From positions 17,628,818 to 17,692,817 of the forward strand of contig CM037471.1 in NCBI GenBank assembly GCA_021014325.1: a stretch of DNA of 64,000 nucleotides. The letters run 5' to 3'. Below are positions 31,301-37,225 of this stretch, piece after piece (positions within the stretch are counted from its first letter, which is position 1; the number at the start of each line of letters is the position of its first letter). Source of the stretch: Plazaster borealis. Taxonomy: Eukaryota; Echinodermata; Asteroidea; Forcipulatida; Labidiasteridae. The translations under genes were made by a program, and so were the position numbers. A model generated the notes under the pieces. It was not told the origin of the DNA and made no database searches. It saw nothing but the letters and a program-made list of their open reading frames with translations.

Positions 31301-33297
31301 AACTACTTTTAGTTAAGTTTGCTTCCGTGTTGAATTACTTGGCTGCTATCTGTACACTTTAACTGTACAAGTTTTATTTGAAGTAATTTTATTACCGACA
31401 TGTAGGTTTGATAGTGAGGCGCTTTGGGGTAGTTTACATAATGCACCATATAAATGCCTTTTTATTATTATTTATTATGACTGTGTCAACAATCCAATTT
31501 TATTACCCTAACATAGCTATCATATCTTGTCTTTAGTATTAAATTATATTTCACCTCTAACCTTTGACCAAGGTCGCTAAGGATGGCTATGGTGTGTCGT
31601 ACATCGTTGCTGGTGAGGATGTCATCTTCTATCATGTCTCCAGCAGTAAGTCATCGCCTAACACTGTAAGTACCTAAGTAACCCCAATAGACAATATCAA
31701 CTTGAAAGTGAAGGTGTTGTGAACTGAAAGTACTGGATTTGTGATTGTCGCAAAAATGTTTGATTAGTTTCAATTTGAGAGAGCAGTGGTGTAACCAGAC
31801 ATTTTCATAAAGAGGGAGGGGACAAGTGGGGGCGGGGAGTAGGGGGCAAAGACTTAATTTGGAGGAAGGTGGGGGTTAGCTTTTGATGTATCGACCATTC
31901 ATTTGTGCATTTTTTCAATCTCATTTGGAGGGGGGGGGGGGCAAGGGTTTTGAATGTCCACCCCCCCCCTTTGCCCCATGTGGTTATGCCACTGTCAACT
32001 GTGTGTGAGAGTGCAATAGGGTTGATGGATTAACTGCTCGGAATAAATAGTGTTGTTGGCAAAGCTAGGGGCAGAGTCCGACTTAACAAAGAGCACATTA
32101 TATCCCTCACAAAGATTTATTCTCTGCTATTTCCGGTTTTCAAAGCCAATTAAACCCTCCTTTGTTGATAAATGGCTATTTTTGAAGAGGGTTGGAAGCA
32201 ATTTGCTAATAGAGTAGACATTGACCCGGAAACTTAGTTGTTAAGGAGTCATGAGTGTTTGTGGCAGTAAAAAGAGAAGCCACAGATGCTAATGACGGCA
32301 TCAATCTTCAAGAAAAGTGAATAAAGTTATTAAGTGGTGACCATAACCTATTTTAGGCTCTTCTTTTCTCTATAAAGTATCAACAAAATTTGTGGATTTT
32401 GTTTACAGGTTTTTTTTCAGGAAAATGTCTGGAAAACTAATAAAAGAAACAGATTTTAACAGATGTTAAATTTGCATTGGGATTATTTGTGCTTTACCCA
32501 CACACCAATGTGTGAAAGGCCCTGTATACTCAGTACTTTCCCGAGTCCTGTGAAGAAAAAAAAATCCACAGGCATAGAACCTGGGTGGGATTCAAACCCA
32601 GGAACTTTGCCATTCTAGAGCAGATGTTGTACCACTAGTCCACCGAGCTTGCCCGGTAACTAGAAGCATTTCAAAACGGAAATAAATTGTTTTGTTTGAG
32701 AATTGTAACAGGGGGAAATGATGGAAGGTGTCAGTTCAGGACATAACCTTTGCTTTGACCTTTTTTTGGTTGAGTGGAAGGAGGTCAAATGTTGTGGCCG
32801 CGCCTATGGTCTCAACTTATAGGCAACCAATTCTGGGAAGTCTCCAAGAGAGAAAATTTTCAAATTTGTATTTTTTATTTCTTGGGTAAGTAAGACACTG
32901 TATTAGAAAAATGTTTTCAGCGCTGCTTAAAGGAACATTACAGAATCCGTGTGTAATTCAAATGGTGTATGATAGGCTACATGTACATACATACACATAG
33001 GGAATGTATATACCCTGTGTATGTTCGTGTACTAGGCCGTTTTTTGTTGTGGAGCTTTGGTTTGTCCATGCACGTCGCGAGAGTCGAATGAGATTATTTT
33101 CAACGTAGGTGGCGCGTTGGTGGTGTTACCCCTCCCGCCCCCCCCCCCTGTGCTAATCAAAGTAATGTATACTAAATAATTTTTACTTTTCAAATTGATT
33201 GTCAGGGTTTTTTTTTTTACATTTCTTCCAGGATGCGTGGCGCTTTTCCAAACACATTGAGCAAGCAAATACAGATATCTTGGCTCTCTTCAACTAA
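4179..33297 (+). CDS. CPT1: Carnitine O-palmitoyltransferase 1, complete coding region, 18 exons
   Basis: CPT1 transfers long-chain acyl groups from CoA to carnitine at the mitochondrial outer membrane, the controlled entry step of fatty-acid oxidation. Joined exons 4179-4319, 5741-5880, 7511-7682, 8836-8937, 9765-9980, 11886-12193, 12647-12727, 13639-13762, 16762-16842, 21089-21115, 22815-22948, 24178-24325, 26490-26654, 28222-28356, 28762-28914, 30038-30151, 31573-31665 and 33232-33297 give 799 residues with no break; mammalian CPT1A has 773. Seen: N-terminal MAEAH with Glu3 and His5, known in mammals to be needed for malonyl-CoA inhibition; membrane segments at about 62-75 and 103-122; catalytic His507 in [24 protein letters not shown], whose Met626 matches the Met593 linked to malonyl-CoA sensitivity; [16 protein letters not shown]; the STS motif near 718. 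About 36 extra residues (429-464) precede the catalytic block. All introns have GT-AG ends. The identity is firm; the A/B/C paralogue labels of vertebrates should not be applied. Confidence 0.97.
4320..5740 (+). other. CPT1 intron 1
   Basis: It contains a shortened family A element at 5040-5294 and a pair of homopolymer blocks, a G run near 5427-5440 and a C run near 5605-5615, about 170 bp apart. These may be the remains of a G/C-ended hAT-like element. Nothing else was recognised. Confidence 0.8.
5040..5294 (+). repeat. Family A element, copy 2, internally deleted
   Basis: It has both ends (TTAAAGGCATCGTACACG and CGTGTACGATGCCTTTAA, a perfect inverted pair) but lacks the central hairpin block present in copies 1, 3, 4 and 5. 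The deletion leaves 255 bp. Confidence 0.85.
5741..5880 (+). CDS. CPT1: CPT1 coding exon 2 (residues 48-93)
   Basis: The acceptor is TTTCTGCAG and the donor CCAGT/GTGAGT, phase 2. It encodes [15 protein letters not shown] and the first membrane segment (about 62-75), followed by the loop [11 protein letters not shown], which in CPT1 faces the intermembrane space. Confidence 0.95.
6057..6824. mobile_element. Family C foldback element with 9-bp target duplication
   Basis: The ends carry TAGCCTTGATCAAGGC, itself containing a palindrome. The arms (about 6057-6268 and 6560-6824) are long inverted repeats that share CAGCTGCCCGA or its counterpart, a CA/GT-rich block and ACTTCCGGGTCTT. The flanks repeat TCTAGTATC exactly (6048-6056 and 6825-6833). 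No coding capacity is visible, so it is non-autonomous. A 9-bp duplication fits Mutator-like elements, but the superfamily is not established. A relative lies at 43635-45230. Confidence 0.85.
7281..7468 (-). repeat. Family A element, copy 3, partial and reversed
   Basis: It matches the inner part of family A on the opposite strand (TTTCTCACAATGTTTTATAC and neighbours). Its central hairpin is CTTCAGGCCTGAAG rather than the CTTCTTGCAAGAAG of copies 1 and 4. The outer ends are missing. Confidence 0.75.
7511..7682 (+). CDS. CPT1: CPT1 coding exon 3 (residues 94-151)
   Basis: The acceptor is GATGCAG and the donor AGT/GTAAGT. The first base completes a Val codon split with exon 2. It encodes the second membrane segment (about residues 103-122), then the CPT1-typical [16 protein letters not shown] and LKTKIW, where the chain returns to the cytosolic face and the catalytic domain begins. 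Confidence 0.95.
7921..8225 (+). repeat. tRNA-derived SINE
   Basis: The head holds Pol III internal promoter-like boxes: an A-box region GTGGTTAGACTGC and a B box GGGTTTGAATCC (around 8010). About 200 bp of unrelated body follows, and the unit ends in a T-rich tail near 8215. The sequence CACCGTGGT is duplicated within the head, so the tRNA fold is imperfect. Confidence 0.7.
8518..8675 (+). repeat. Family B short element
   Basis: It is bounded by CAGGCCTGGAATT and AATTCCAGGCCTG, as in the copy at 3929-4098. No target duplication can be recognised. Confidence 0.75.
8836..8937 (+). CDS. CPT1: CPT1 coding exon 4 (residues 152-185)
   Basis: The acceptor is ACATTTAG and the donor CGT/GTAAGT, phase 0 on both sides. 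It encodes the block around [18 protein letters not shown], matching the LPRLPVP region found at the start of the acyltransferase domain across the carnitine acyltransferase family. Confidence 0.95.
9279..9290 (+). other. CPT1: Candidate 12-nt micro-exon from a duplicated exon 5 start
   Basis: TATCTGCTGTCG is preceded by a good acceptor (TTTCTTACAG) and followed by a strong donor (GTAAGT). It duplicates the start of exon 5 (TATTTGCTGTCA) and encodes YLLS in phase 0, so inclusion would lengthen CPT1 by four residues without a frameshift. There is no evidence that it is used; 12 nt is very short for exon definition. Confidence 0.4.
9325..9656 (+). repeat. tRNA-derived SINE (Leu/Ser-like head)
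   Basis: The head reads GTCATGGCCGAGTGGTCAAG, a class II tRNA-like A box, and then a B box GTTCGAATCC near 9392. The body contains GTATAAATGGTACCTGTGAGG, written here only in part as GTATAAATGGTACC. The tail region GCGCTAAATAAGAAC with ATTATCATTAAT resembles LINE 3' ends. Confidence 0.75.
9765..9980 (+). CDS. CPT1: CPT1 coding exon 5 (residues 186-257)
   Basis: The acceptor is TTTCTTGCAG and the donor ATG/GTGAGT, phase 0. It encodes highly conserved CPT1 stretches: [35 protein letters not shown] and [10 protein letters not shown]. These belong to the catalytic domain shared with other carnitine acyltransferases. Confidence 0.97.
10054..10394. mobile_element. Family D MITE, PIF/Harbinger-like, TTA duplication
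   Basis: The ends are AAGGGACACGTTGCCTTGG and the inverse of AAGGTACACTTTGCCTTGG; the arms continue inward to GATTTGGGCTATAAAAAG. TTA flanks both sides (10051-10053 and 10395-10397). The element is nearly one long hairpin, with inner arms around CACGGTCCACCATTTTG. A TWA target duplication is typical of PIF/Harbinger. A longer relative is at 55899-57347. Confidence 0.85.
10594..10880 (-). repeat. tRNA-derived SINE with pentanucleotide tail, reversed
   Basis: On the minus strand the head reads GGGCTGTCAGGTTGGCGAAG (A-box-like) with a B box GTTCAAATCCC near 10815. The body ends in (ATGAA)n, seen on the + strand as repeated TTTCA at 10594-10622. Confidence 0.75.
11254..11402. repeat. Hairpin MITE, about 149 bp
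   Basis: Two arms of about 60 bp are inverted copies: TTGCACAACGGGGAACGCACG on the left (shown in part as TTGCACAACGGGGAACG) and the inverse of TTGCACAACGCGGAACG on the right. They share GTTCGAATAA-like and GGGAGTCAA blocks around a short centre near 11320. No target duplication was recognised. Confidence 0.75.
11886..12193 (+). CDS. CPT1: CPT1 coding exon 6 (residues 258-359)
   Basis: The acceptor is TCTCGTCCAG and the donor AA/GTAAGT, phase 2. It encodes the long catalytic-domain segment with [32 protein letters not shown] and the [17 protein letters not shown] block, which match MFNTSRIPGEETD and DSKHIVV of vertebrate CPT1. Confidence 0.97.
12194..12646 (+). other. CPT1 intron 6 with a family B remnant
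   Basis: Positions 12290-12458 carry family B sequence in reverse (CAATGGAAGTGCCATTTGCA and CTCTCAAAGATGAAATTC). Both ends are damaged. Confidence 0.7.
12647..12727 (+). CDS. CPT1: CPT1 coding exon 7 (residues 360-386)
   Basis: The acceptor is ATTGTAG and the donor ACAG/GTAAGC. The first base completes a Lys codon split with exon 6. It encodes the segment ending [10 protein letters not shown], the conserved LAALTAGDR motif of CPT1; the Arg codon is split with exon 8. Confidence 0.95.
12728..13638 (+). other. CPT1 intron 7
   Basis: It contains a MITE-like element at 12750-13102 with inverted ends ATAGACCCTTCT and the inverse of ATAGAGCCTTCT, each close to TGACGTCA. No clear target duplication was seen. 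Nothing further was recognised. Confidence 0.65.
13639..13762 (+). CDS. CPT1: CPT1 coding exon 8 (residues 387-428)
   Basis: The acceptor is TTGGTCAG and the donor ACA/GTAAGT. It encodes [12 protein letters not shown], matching the conserved VPWARCRQAYF, then [20 protein letters not shown], matching SLDAVEKAAFFVTLDE. The exon ends at phase 0. Confidence 0.96.
14579..14890 (-). repeat. Family E short element, reversed copy
   Basis: It shares blocks with the elements at 38152 and 49012: a TTTCAGCTGAGTGCAGTGTC-like block, GTCTACTTGCTGAGAAAACA and TTTCTCAGATTC. Both ends contain mutual inverse sequence (GTAGATTGGTTTTTGTCA near the left end; ACCAATCTATGACCCTAC at the right end). Confidence 0.6.
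15611..15806 (+). repeat. G-rich minisatellite, 32-33 bp unit, six copies
   Basis: Six head-to-tail units of the form TTGGATTGGGG-GGTTGGGG-TGGTTAGGATTAAC, differing only by one base or by G-run length. The + strand carries several runs of three to six G per unit, enough for G-quadruplex formation. The transcribed (coding) strand is the G-rich one. Confidence 0.95.
16762..16842 (+). CDS. CPT1: CPT1 coding exon 9 (residues 429-455), lineage-specific insert
   Basis: The acceptor is CAACCACTAG and the donor CAG/GTAATA; 81 nt, phase 0 on both sides. It encodes [20 protein letters not shown] followed by QELTDDQ. Vertebrate CPT1 has only a short variable linker here, so this exon is an insertion relative to it. 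Its splicing as a cassette would keep the frame. The exon is supported by good splice sites and by being open, not by sequence similarity. Confidence 0.75.
16843..21088 (+). other. CPT1 intron 9, longest intron
   Basis: 4.2 kb of AT-rich, mostly unique sequence. Positions 19826-19870 match the start of the short element at 28538-28650 (AGGCATGCAACTTTTCAG). No exon, array or complete transposon was recognised in the remainder. Confidence 0.6.
21089..21115 (+). CDS. CPT1: CPT1 coding exon 10, 27-nt exon (residues 456-464)
   Basis: The acceptor is TTTTTCCACAG and the donor TGG/GTGAGT; 27 nt encoding KPSVVQDEW, phase 0 on both sides. It lies in the same variable linker as exon 9. Both splice signals are strong, but such a short exon cannot be proved from genomic sequence alone; omission would also keep the frame. 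Confidence 0.65.
21602..22400 (+). repeat. Tandem array, about 141-bp unit, with DR1 motifs
   Basis: The array opens with a hairpin (ACCCCTTAGCCCAATAGGC and its complement, 21602-21629). About five units follow, each with GACCGTAACTCCAGTTAGAA, GGACTTGTAACTTGGGTG and AAAAGGTCAAAGGTCAAGGTC. The last, diverged unit has lost the middle half-site. Successive DR1 positions (21770, 21912, 22053 and 22194) give spacings of 141-142 bp. Confidence 0.9.
21770..22206 (+). promoter_or_regulatory. Four perfect DR1 nuclear-receptor half-site pairs
   Basis: AGGTCAAAGGTCA occurs at 21770-21782, 21912-21924, 22053-22065 and 22194-22206, each followed directly by a third AGGTC half-site. A fifth unit (22334-22345) has AGGTCAAGGTCA with no spacer. 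AGGTCA-n-AGGTCA is the consensus for PPAR-RXR, HNF4 and RXR dimers, and CPT1 genes are PPAR targets in vertebrates. The sites sit in a repeat, so function is not shown. Confidence 0.45.
22815..22948 (+). CDS. CPT1: CPT1 coding exon 11 (residues 465-508), catalytic histidine
   Basis: The acceptor is TGACATGCAG and the donor AT/GTGAGT, phase 2. It encodes [20 protein letters not shown] and [13 protein letters not shown]. His507 in NAEHS is the catalytic base of the family (His473 in mammalian CPT1A). The next codon, split with exon 12, reads Ile instead of the Trp found in vertebrates. Confidence 0.97.
22949..24177 (+). other. CPT1 intron 11
   Basis: It contains a hairpin MITE at about 23828-23976. 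Sequence at 23977-24080 (ATTGGCCAATCCT, GCGCACGCATGAGGTCTATA) recurs in variant form at about 29700-29850, suggesting another dispersed element. Confidence 0.7.
23828..23976. repeat. Hairpin MITE with arms of about 60 bp
   Basis: The left arm contains CTTCGCAAATACTCCGTGCG and GAGGTGCATGCTGGT. The right arm is the inverse, with ACCAGCATGCACCTC and GAGTATTTGCGAAGAAG. The arms surround a short centre near 23900. No coding capacity. Confidence 0.8.
24178..24325 (+). CDS. CPT1: CPT1 coding exon 12 (residues 509-558)
   Basis: The acceptor is CCTTATCAG and the donor GAG/GTAAGT. It encodes [15 protein letters not shown], directly after the catalytic His, then [11 protein letters not shown] and PPTRLKWEL, matching LGYAEDGHCKG and YPTRLQWDI of vertebrate CPT1. 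Confidence 0.96.
24326..26489 (+). other. CPT1 intron 12
   Basis: Mostly a foldback element made of 18-bp repeats (24656-25981), flanked on both sides by a diverged short repeat containing GAACAGGTTGTTTTCTCA (about 24595-24650 and 25985-26290). The element therefore appears to sit inside an older degenerate array. Confidence 0.75.
24656..25981. mobile_element. Foldback element with 18-bp tandem repeats in its arms
   Basis: The left end is TATGATGTTCTATATC; the right end read inward is TATGGTGTTTTCACATT. Both arms contain ATCTCG-GTTATCGAATCT followed by repeats of the 18-bp unit GCGAGATTGAAAACCTAA (inverted at 24690-24741, direct at about 25060-25975, more than 45 units). A short unique centre lies at about 24742-25050. 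The flanks CTATAT and CTAAAC match at only four of six positions, so the target duplication is unsure. The terminal motif is shared with the 4.6-kb element at 51255-55869. Confidence 0.7.
26490..26654 (+). CDS. CPT1: CPT1 coding exon 13 (residues 559-613)
   Basis: The acceptor is TTTTTCTGCAG and the donor AGA/GTGAGT, phase 0. It encodes [19 protein letters not shown], then [16 protein letters not shown] and the helix ending QLAYYR, matching [25 protein letters not shown] in part (motif GKG-KKC-SPDAF). This is part of the CoA-binding side of the acyltransferase fold. Confidence 0.97.
26655..28221 (+). other. CPT1 intron 13
   Basis: It contains a 104-bp minisatellite (about 26700-27660). The remainder to 28221 is AT-rich with no recognised feature. 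Confidence 0.8.
26700..27660 (+). repeat. Minisatellite, 104-bp unit, about nine copies
   Basis: Units contain CCAAACTGTTGGACTCTGAT, GGTGGTATGTCTGATCCCAT and CATAATCAGTTTACTA. Copies of TTGGACT lie at a spacing of 104 bp from 26859 to 27483, with 107 and 100 bp at the outer units. AAACTGTTGGACT and similar stretches vary by single bases, so the array is moderately diverged. Confidence 0.9.
28222..28356 (+). CDS. CPT1: CPT1 coding exon 14 (residues 614-658)
   Basis: The acceptor is TTTGCCTGAAG and the donor ACG/GTGAGA, phase 0. It encodes [20 protein letters not shown] and the following RTETVR-C block, the most conserved CPT1 stretch and a carnitine- and acyl-CoA-binding region. Met626 matches the residue that affects malonyl-CoA inhibition in mammalian CPT1A. 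Confidence 0.97.
28357..28761 (+). other. CPT1 intron 14 with a small MITE
   Basis: A short element of about 113 bp at 28538-28650 has inverted ends AGGCATGCAACT and AGTTGCATGCCT. The start of the same sequence occurs at 19826 in intron 9. Confidence 0.65.
28762..28914 (+). CDS. CPT1: CPT1 coding exon 15 (residues 659-709)
   Basis: The acceptor is ATTTTGACAG; the donor AAG/GTTAAA is the weakest in the gene. It encodes [20 protein letters not shown] and [13 protein letters not shown], a family signature around the active site, then SPFLQK. Phase 0 on both sides. Confidence 0.96.
28915..30037 (+). other. CPT1 intron 15
   Basis: It contains a tRNA-derived SINE (about 29330-29550). A stretch at 29700-29850 resembles sequence in intron 11. 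Nothing else was recognised. Confidence 0.7.
29330..29550 (+). repeat. tRNA-derived SINE, family with ACTAGCCTCTTGTCAC start
   Basis: The head has CTTGGTGGTCTATC and a B box GTTCAAATCCC at about 29405. The body ends with AGAAAGTACCGAGTATACAG. Reversed relatives lie at 32490-32660 and 35640-35833, and two 3' fragments near 36990-37225. Confidence 0.75.
30038..30151 (+). CDS. CPT1: CPT1 coding exon 16 (residues 710-747)
   Basis: The acceptor is CAATCACTAG and the donor CCA/GTAAGT, phase 0. It encodes [17 protein letters not shown], which holds the Ser-Thr-Ser carnitine-binding motif, and ends in SAGGGFGP, matching SSGGGFGP. Confidence 0.97.
30715..31010 (+). repeat. tRNA-derived SINE (Leu-like head)
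   Basis: The head reads GGCCAAGTGGTCTAGTGCAC; the B-box region, GTGCGATTTCC, is mutated. CCTTGAGCAAGACACTTAACC-like sequence follows at about 30811, here cited as GAGCAAGACACTTAACC, a block common in invertebrate SINEs. Confidence 0.7.
31050..31475 (+). pseudogene. 3' end of a CR1/L2-type LINE, plus strand
   Basis: CTCCTCAAGACTCACTTATT encodes LLKTHLF, the end of reverse transcriptase proteins in this group. GGTTTGATAGTGAGGCGCTTTGG and the ATAAATGCCTTTTTATTATT tail (cited in part) follow, ending in a TTATTA-rich stretch near 31475. Severely 5'-truncated. Confidence 0.65.
31573..31665 (+). CDS. CPT1: CPT1 coding exon 17 (residues 748-778)
   Basis: The acceptor is TTTGACCAAG and the donor ACT/GTAAGT, phase 0. 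It encodes [20 protein letters not shown], matching [16 protein letters not shown], then [12 protein letters not shown] second GTAAGT lies inside the exon at 31646; using it would shift the frame. Confidence 0.96.
31784..31994. repeat. Small hAT-like MITE with G- and C-tract interior
   Basis: The ends are CAGTGGTGTAACCA and the inverse of CAGTGGCATAACCA. The interior has a run of G (about 31927-31940) close to a run of C (about 31959-31968). The ends match the 838-bp element at 61147-61984 (CAGTGGCGTA), but no 8-bp duplication is visible here. Confidence 0.65.
32490..32660 (-). repeat. tRNA-derived SINE, reversed
   Basis: On the minus strand: GGGCAAGCTCGGTGGACTAG, then the B box GTTTGAATCCC, then the body ending near ACTGAGTATACAGGG. 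Same family as the copies at 29330 and 35640. Confidence 0.75.
33232..33297 (+). CDS. CPT1: CPT1 coding exon 18, terminal (residues 779-799 and stop)
   Basis: The acceptor is TTTCTTCCAG. It encodes [20 protein letters not shown] then N and the stop TAA at 33295-33297. The vertebrate C-terminus (SHRFGKHL..AMTDIITLFGL type) aligns, but this protein ends right after ALFN without the short Ser/Lys-rich tail. Confidence 0.95.
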   Translation, partial: DAWRFSKHIEQANTDILALFN

Positions 33298-35639
33298 GCA
33301 TAGCAAACCACCAAACAGGCCCCAACAAATTGCAAGTGCACAACCAATGCCCAATTTTATACAGCTGCTTAAGCAGACAATAGTGCTCAACAAATTTCTG
33401 TTAAGCAAAAATGAGCAGGATACCATTCACAAATGGTACGCACGACATGCTGTTTTTGCTGGTAACCTAATTCTGGTAAGCATAATTGTTTTTGTGCTTT
33501 GCCAGCTCTATGAAATAGGGCCCAGTATTCATATTGATTTAGGTTTTGCTTAGGTTACTGACTGTTTTATTTGTTACATATTCCATAACTTCCTTAGTAA
33601 TGCTAAATAAGCCCTTGAGCAGAAGATTGTTTCTGTTTGTGATGAAATTTCTGAAATGTAAAATCTTGTGGTCTTTGGTTTCTTTCTTTCTGAAATATGT
33701 ACTGTGCTAAAAATCGAGCAGCATTTACGTTAGTACTTACCTTCAGATACTTGTTTGGATAAATCAGTCACGGATCTCCATTTTGTAATTTAGTTGCGTC
33801 TTGATTTTGTTAAAAGTCATTTTTTGCATAAGAGAAACACATCCAGGCTCCATTGGGTGTTCATGTGTGTACAATGGGTGTACATTGGGTGTACAATGGG
33901 TGTACAATGGATACATCGTGTGCACATCTGGGGTGGTTATTGTGAAATACAACATTCTTGTAGTTTCAACCTTTTTTCATTGGGTAAAGGTTACATGTGG
34001 TCTGTAATGTTTTTGCATGGACAACGATTTCATAGGATCCATTTCACATACTGAGCATGAAGTTGTTCTTCATTAAACCCTAACATTTCCAAATCTTCCA
34101 AAATCTTATTCATGAAGTTGTCTGACAGTGTACGCTGTAATACTGCCAGGCTATTTAACAAATTTCTGGTTGTTGGAACAGGCACAGCGATTCTACTCCA
34201 AACATTTGGGTGTTTAGTTACCATACAATGGAGGATTTTGGAGGATGTGGGAAGGTCTTTAGCCAAAAATAGTTGTGGTTTAGTGTTAACAGTTGAATAG
34301 TATGTAGCTTTCTCAATGGATTGTAATGACCAAAATGTGTCCAATGTGTGTAGCGTGATCTGATCCTTTGCTGTGTCAATAATCTTAATTTATTTTGTGT
34401 GGGATGTGGAGCTGTGATTTGATTGCGGGGATATGTGTATGTTCATAGCAGAACATTGGCTGATATTGATTATGATAATCTAGGTGTTATAATCTCTACA
34501 ATTAGTATGAAAATTTAGACCCATGTATGGAGACATGATTCTGACTAAAAGCAGAATTACTGACACAATATTTGTGAATGAAAACATTTAGTTAATGTAA
34601 GGATTGGTGTAGGGTTTGTGCTGTATACTATTGACATTAGGGTTTCGTTTGTGCACAAGTCAGGGGCACATCAATAGTAGAGTAGGTTTGTTTTTCTACA
34701 ATGGCTAGTTGGGGCCTGTGTAAGAAGTACCTATTGACCACTTGCACTGCAGTCACATACGTTTACTGTCTGCCAATGGTCTGCGATTTTGGGAGTCAAA
34801 TTGCATGTAAAGAGGTGCGTCTTACGGCTACTGCATCACCTGAAATGTGCACTGCACAGTAGCACACAGGGAATCTGACTCTCAAAGTTGCGTGTCCAAG
34901 ATTTGCAGGGTGATTATTTCAGGGCTGTTCGGTCAGTCATTTTTAAGAAAACCATCTAATATTCACTTGATATAAGATTATAACACATGTATATTTAAAA
35001 GAGAGAGAAACTAAAATGTGTTTAATGTACCGTATGGGAAAAGTAGTGTAGACCAATGAATATTTTATATTTAAAAATATAGATACATGGTGGGGCATTG
35101 ACAAAGCAGGGTTAACTACATGACGGAGAATATGTACTTGGCCCAATTTCATCAACCCGTTACACACAGAATTCTGCTTGGCAAAAGACTAATCTTGCTT
35201 GGCAAGTTACAGGTTAAAAGCTTAATGCTACGGTATGGGCAATACTTGCTTAGTCGATTTTAAACAGTACCTTAAGTTAATGAAATTTGGCCAAGAACTA
35301 AGAAAAAGAAATGTCCGTGAGCAAACAATGCAAATACTTTTTTAGAAAACAAAAAATCCACTTCACTGGAGTTTTAACCTTAAGGTAAGGGTTTACTGGT
35401 ATTGTCAAGTTTATGTGGGTGTTTGGGGCAGATTGGTTTTTAAGGAACTTTCACAAGTTTGTTTTATTTTTTAGTGCCATGTTTGTGTTTTAATAAATTA
35501 TGGAAGTTTAACAGGACTCTTGGTTACCAAATGCTGTAATATATATAATGTTAACATTTATCCCATTTTGCCAATAACTGGTCCAATAACTTATTGAAGG
35601 TGATTGGTCATTCATTGCAGCAGGAATATTTTATTATAT

Positions 35640-35833
35640 TGTTCTCTCCCTGCACTGATGTGTGGTAAGCACTGTTCACTCAGTGCTTTCCCAAGTCCTG
35701 CAGGGGAAACAAAAAACTACACTTGCCTACCGATCAGTTTGGATTTGAACCCATGACCTCTGCTATTCTAGAGCAGATGGCTTACCACTTGACCACCCAG
35801 CATGCCCGGTGAGGTGACAAGAGGCTAGTTTTA
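35640..35833 (-). repeat. tRNA-derived SINE, reversed
   Basis: On the minus strand it starts ACTAGCCTCTTGTCACCTCA and has GGTGGTCAAGTGGTAAG (A box) and GGGTTCAAATCC (B box). The body matches the family at 29330. Confidence 0.8.
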
Positions 35834-36490
35834 ATCCTGTAATTAGCAGCGGGTTCTACAACAGTTCAATAGATTTAACATAGCATTATTGGTAAACAAG
35901 TAATAATGTTCACAATGTTACGAAGTACAGAGTTCAGTTTTGTGCATTTAAATGCAGTTCAATGCAAAATAAAACCTGTGTATATATAAGAGCAGACTAT
36001 GAATTGATGTTACACTAATAGTATTGAAGGTCTCACTCTTCCACTTTTCTTACTGTTTTTGTTTGTTTGTTGCTGTTGTTGTTGTACCCACTCAAAACAA
36101 TTCCCCCTCCCCAGTGGCCTAGCTCACGTCAAGTTATCTTACAAAAAATTACAAAAAAGCGCTGAAAAGGGGCTTGTTTAAGAAAAATGCAAACGAAAAC
36201 CACAGTTTTAATTGGCCAGAATTCCCCCTAGAAAAAATGTGACCCCCTCACTAGTTTCGGCGCTGCCCCTCCTCCTTTCTTTTATTCATTTACCCGTCCC
36301 CCTGTTGTTTGTTTTGAATTTTACCTTTAAATTTCACACACACATACAGTGGCTTTGTTCTTCACGTTTGTGTTTTTTTTGTGGTTTTTTTTTTGCAGTG
36401 TTCTTCGACTGTTTTGTCGCTTTGTTTTGTTTCTTTCATATCCCTTTTGTCATTTCTTGAGTGAGTGAGAACTTTGCATTTATACGTAGT

Positions 36491-36854
36491 TTAAAGGTAT
36501 CGTACACGTTTGGTAATGACTCAAAACAAATATTAGCACTTGGTAACAAGCAACGGAGAGCTGTTGATAGTTTAGAACATTGTAGGAAACGACTCCCTCT
36601 GAAGTAACGTAGTTTTTGAGAAAGAGGTATTTTCTCACTAAAAAAATAAAAACTTCTTGCAAGAAGTTTTTATTCTTATCTGAAAGCACACAATTTTGTA
36701 CAACAAGGGTGTTTTTTCTTTCATCATTTTCTTGCAACTTCGATGGCCAATTGAGCCCAAATTTTCACAGGCTTGTTATTTTATGCATATGTTGGGATAC
36801 ACCAAGTGAGAACACTGGTCTTTGACAATTACCAAACGTGTTCAGTGCATTTAA
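36491..36854 (+). repeat. Family A element, copy 4
   Basis: Full-length copy from TTAAAGGTATCG to CAGTGCATTTAA with the central hairpin AACTTCTTGCAAGAAGTT, as in copy 1. It has a small deletion in the first arm compared with copy 1. Confidence 0.85.
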
Positions 36855-36989
36855 ACTTAGTATAGTTTGCTTTATTTTGTATAGAAAAATCTTTGCTGCA
36901 TTGTTATTTCCTGAAGCAGTTTGTAGTGCTTTTGCTTGGTTTTTAAGTGTTAATTTTCAAAGCAACGGCCGTCAAGTGTAGACGAAAAA

Positions 36990-37225
36990 AATAAACATTC
37001 GTTGTTTTTATCCATACACCGATGTGTGTTAAGCACCGTACTTTCCGAGTTTGGGTTTTCCCGAGTTTTGGTTTGCTTGTTTGTTTTTTTGGTTTTTGTT
37101 GTATTTTTTGTTCCCCGTTCCCCCTTCCCCCACAGTACTTAGAAAGTACTGAGTATACCGAGCTTAGCGCACATCGTTGTACGTATAAAAACCAAGTCGT
37201 ATTCTTTATCCCCGATGCAAATTTA
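36990..37225. repeat. Two SINE 3' fragments in opposite orientation
   Basis: A reversed fragment (about 36990-37060, with CACCGATGTGTGTTAAGCAC) faces a forward fragment (about 37130-37225, with AGAAAGTACTGAGTATACCG). Both derive from the body of the SINE family at 29330. They form a loose palindrome. Confidence 0.5.

Larger units (their letters stand above)
30152..31572 (+). other. CPT1 intron 16
   Basis: It contains a SINE (30715-31010) directly followed by a LINE 3' fragment (31050-31475). Confidence 0.75.
31666..33231 (+). other. CPT1 intron 17
   Basis: It contains a small G/C-ended MITE (31784-31994) and a reversed SINE (32490-32660). A C run lies near 33139. Confidence 0.75.

Noticed and set aside
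31641..31665. Use of the inner GTAAGT in CPT1 exon 17
   Set aside because: Splicing at 31646 would break the frame into exon 18, while the donor at 31666 keeps it and matches the family C-terminus.
34030..34344. A 104-codon minus-strand frame with normal-looking composition
   Set aside because: No recognisable domain, no supporting splice sites and no repeat partner in the window; kept only as an unassigned stretch of the CPT1 3' flank.
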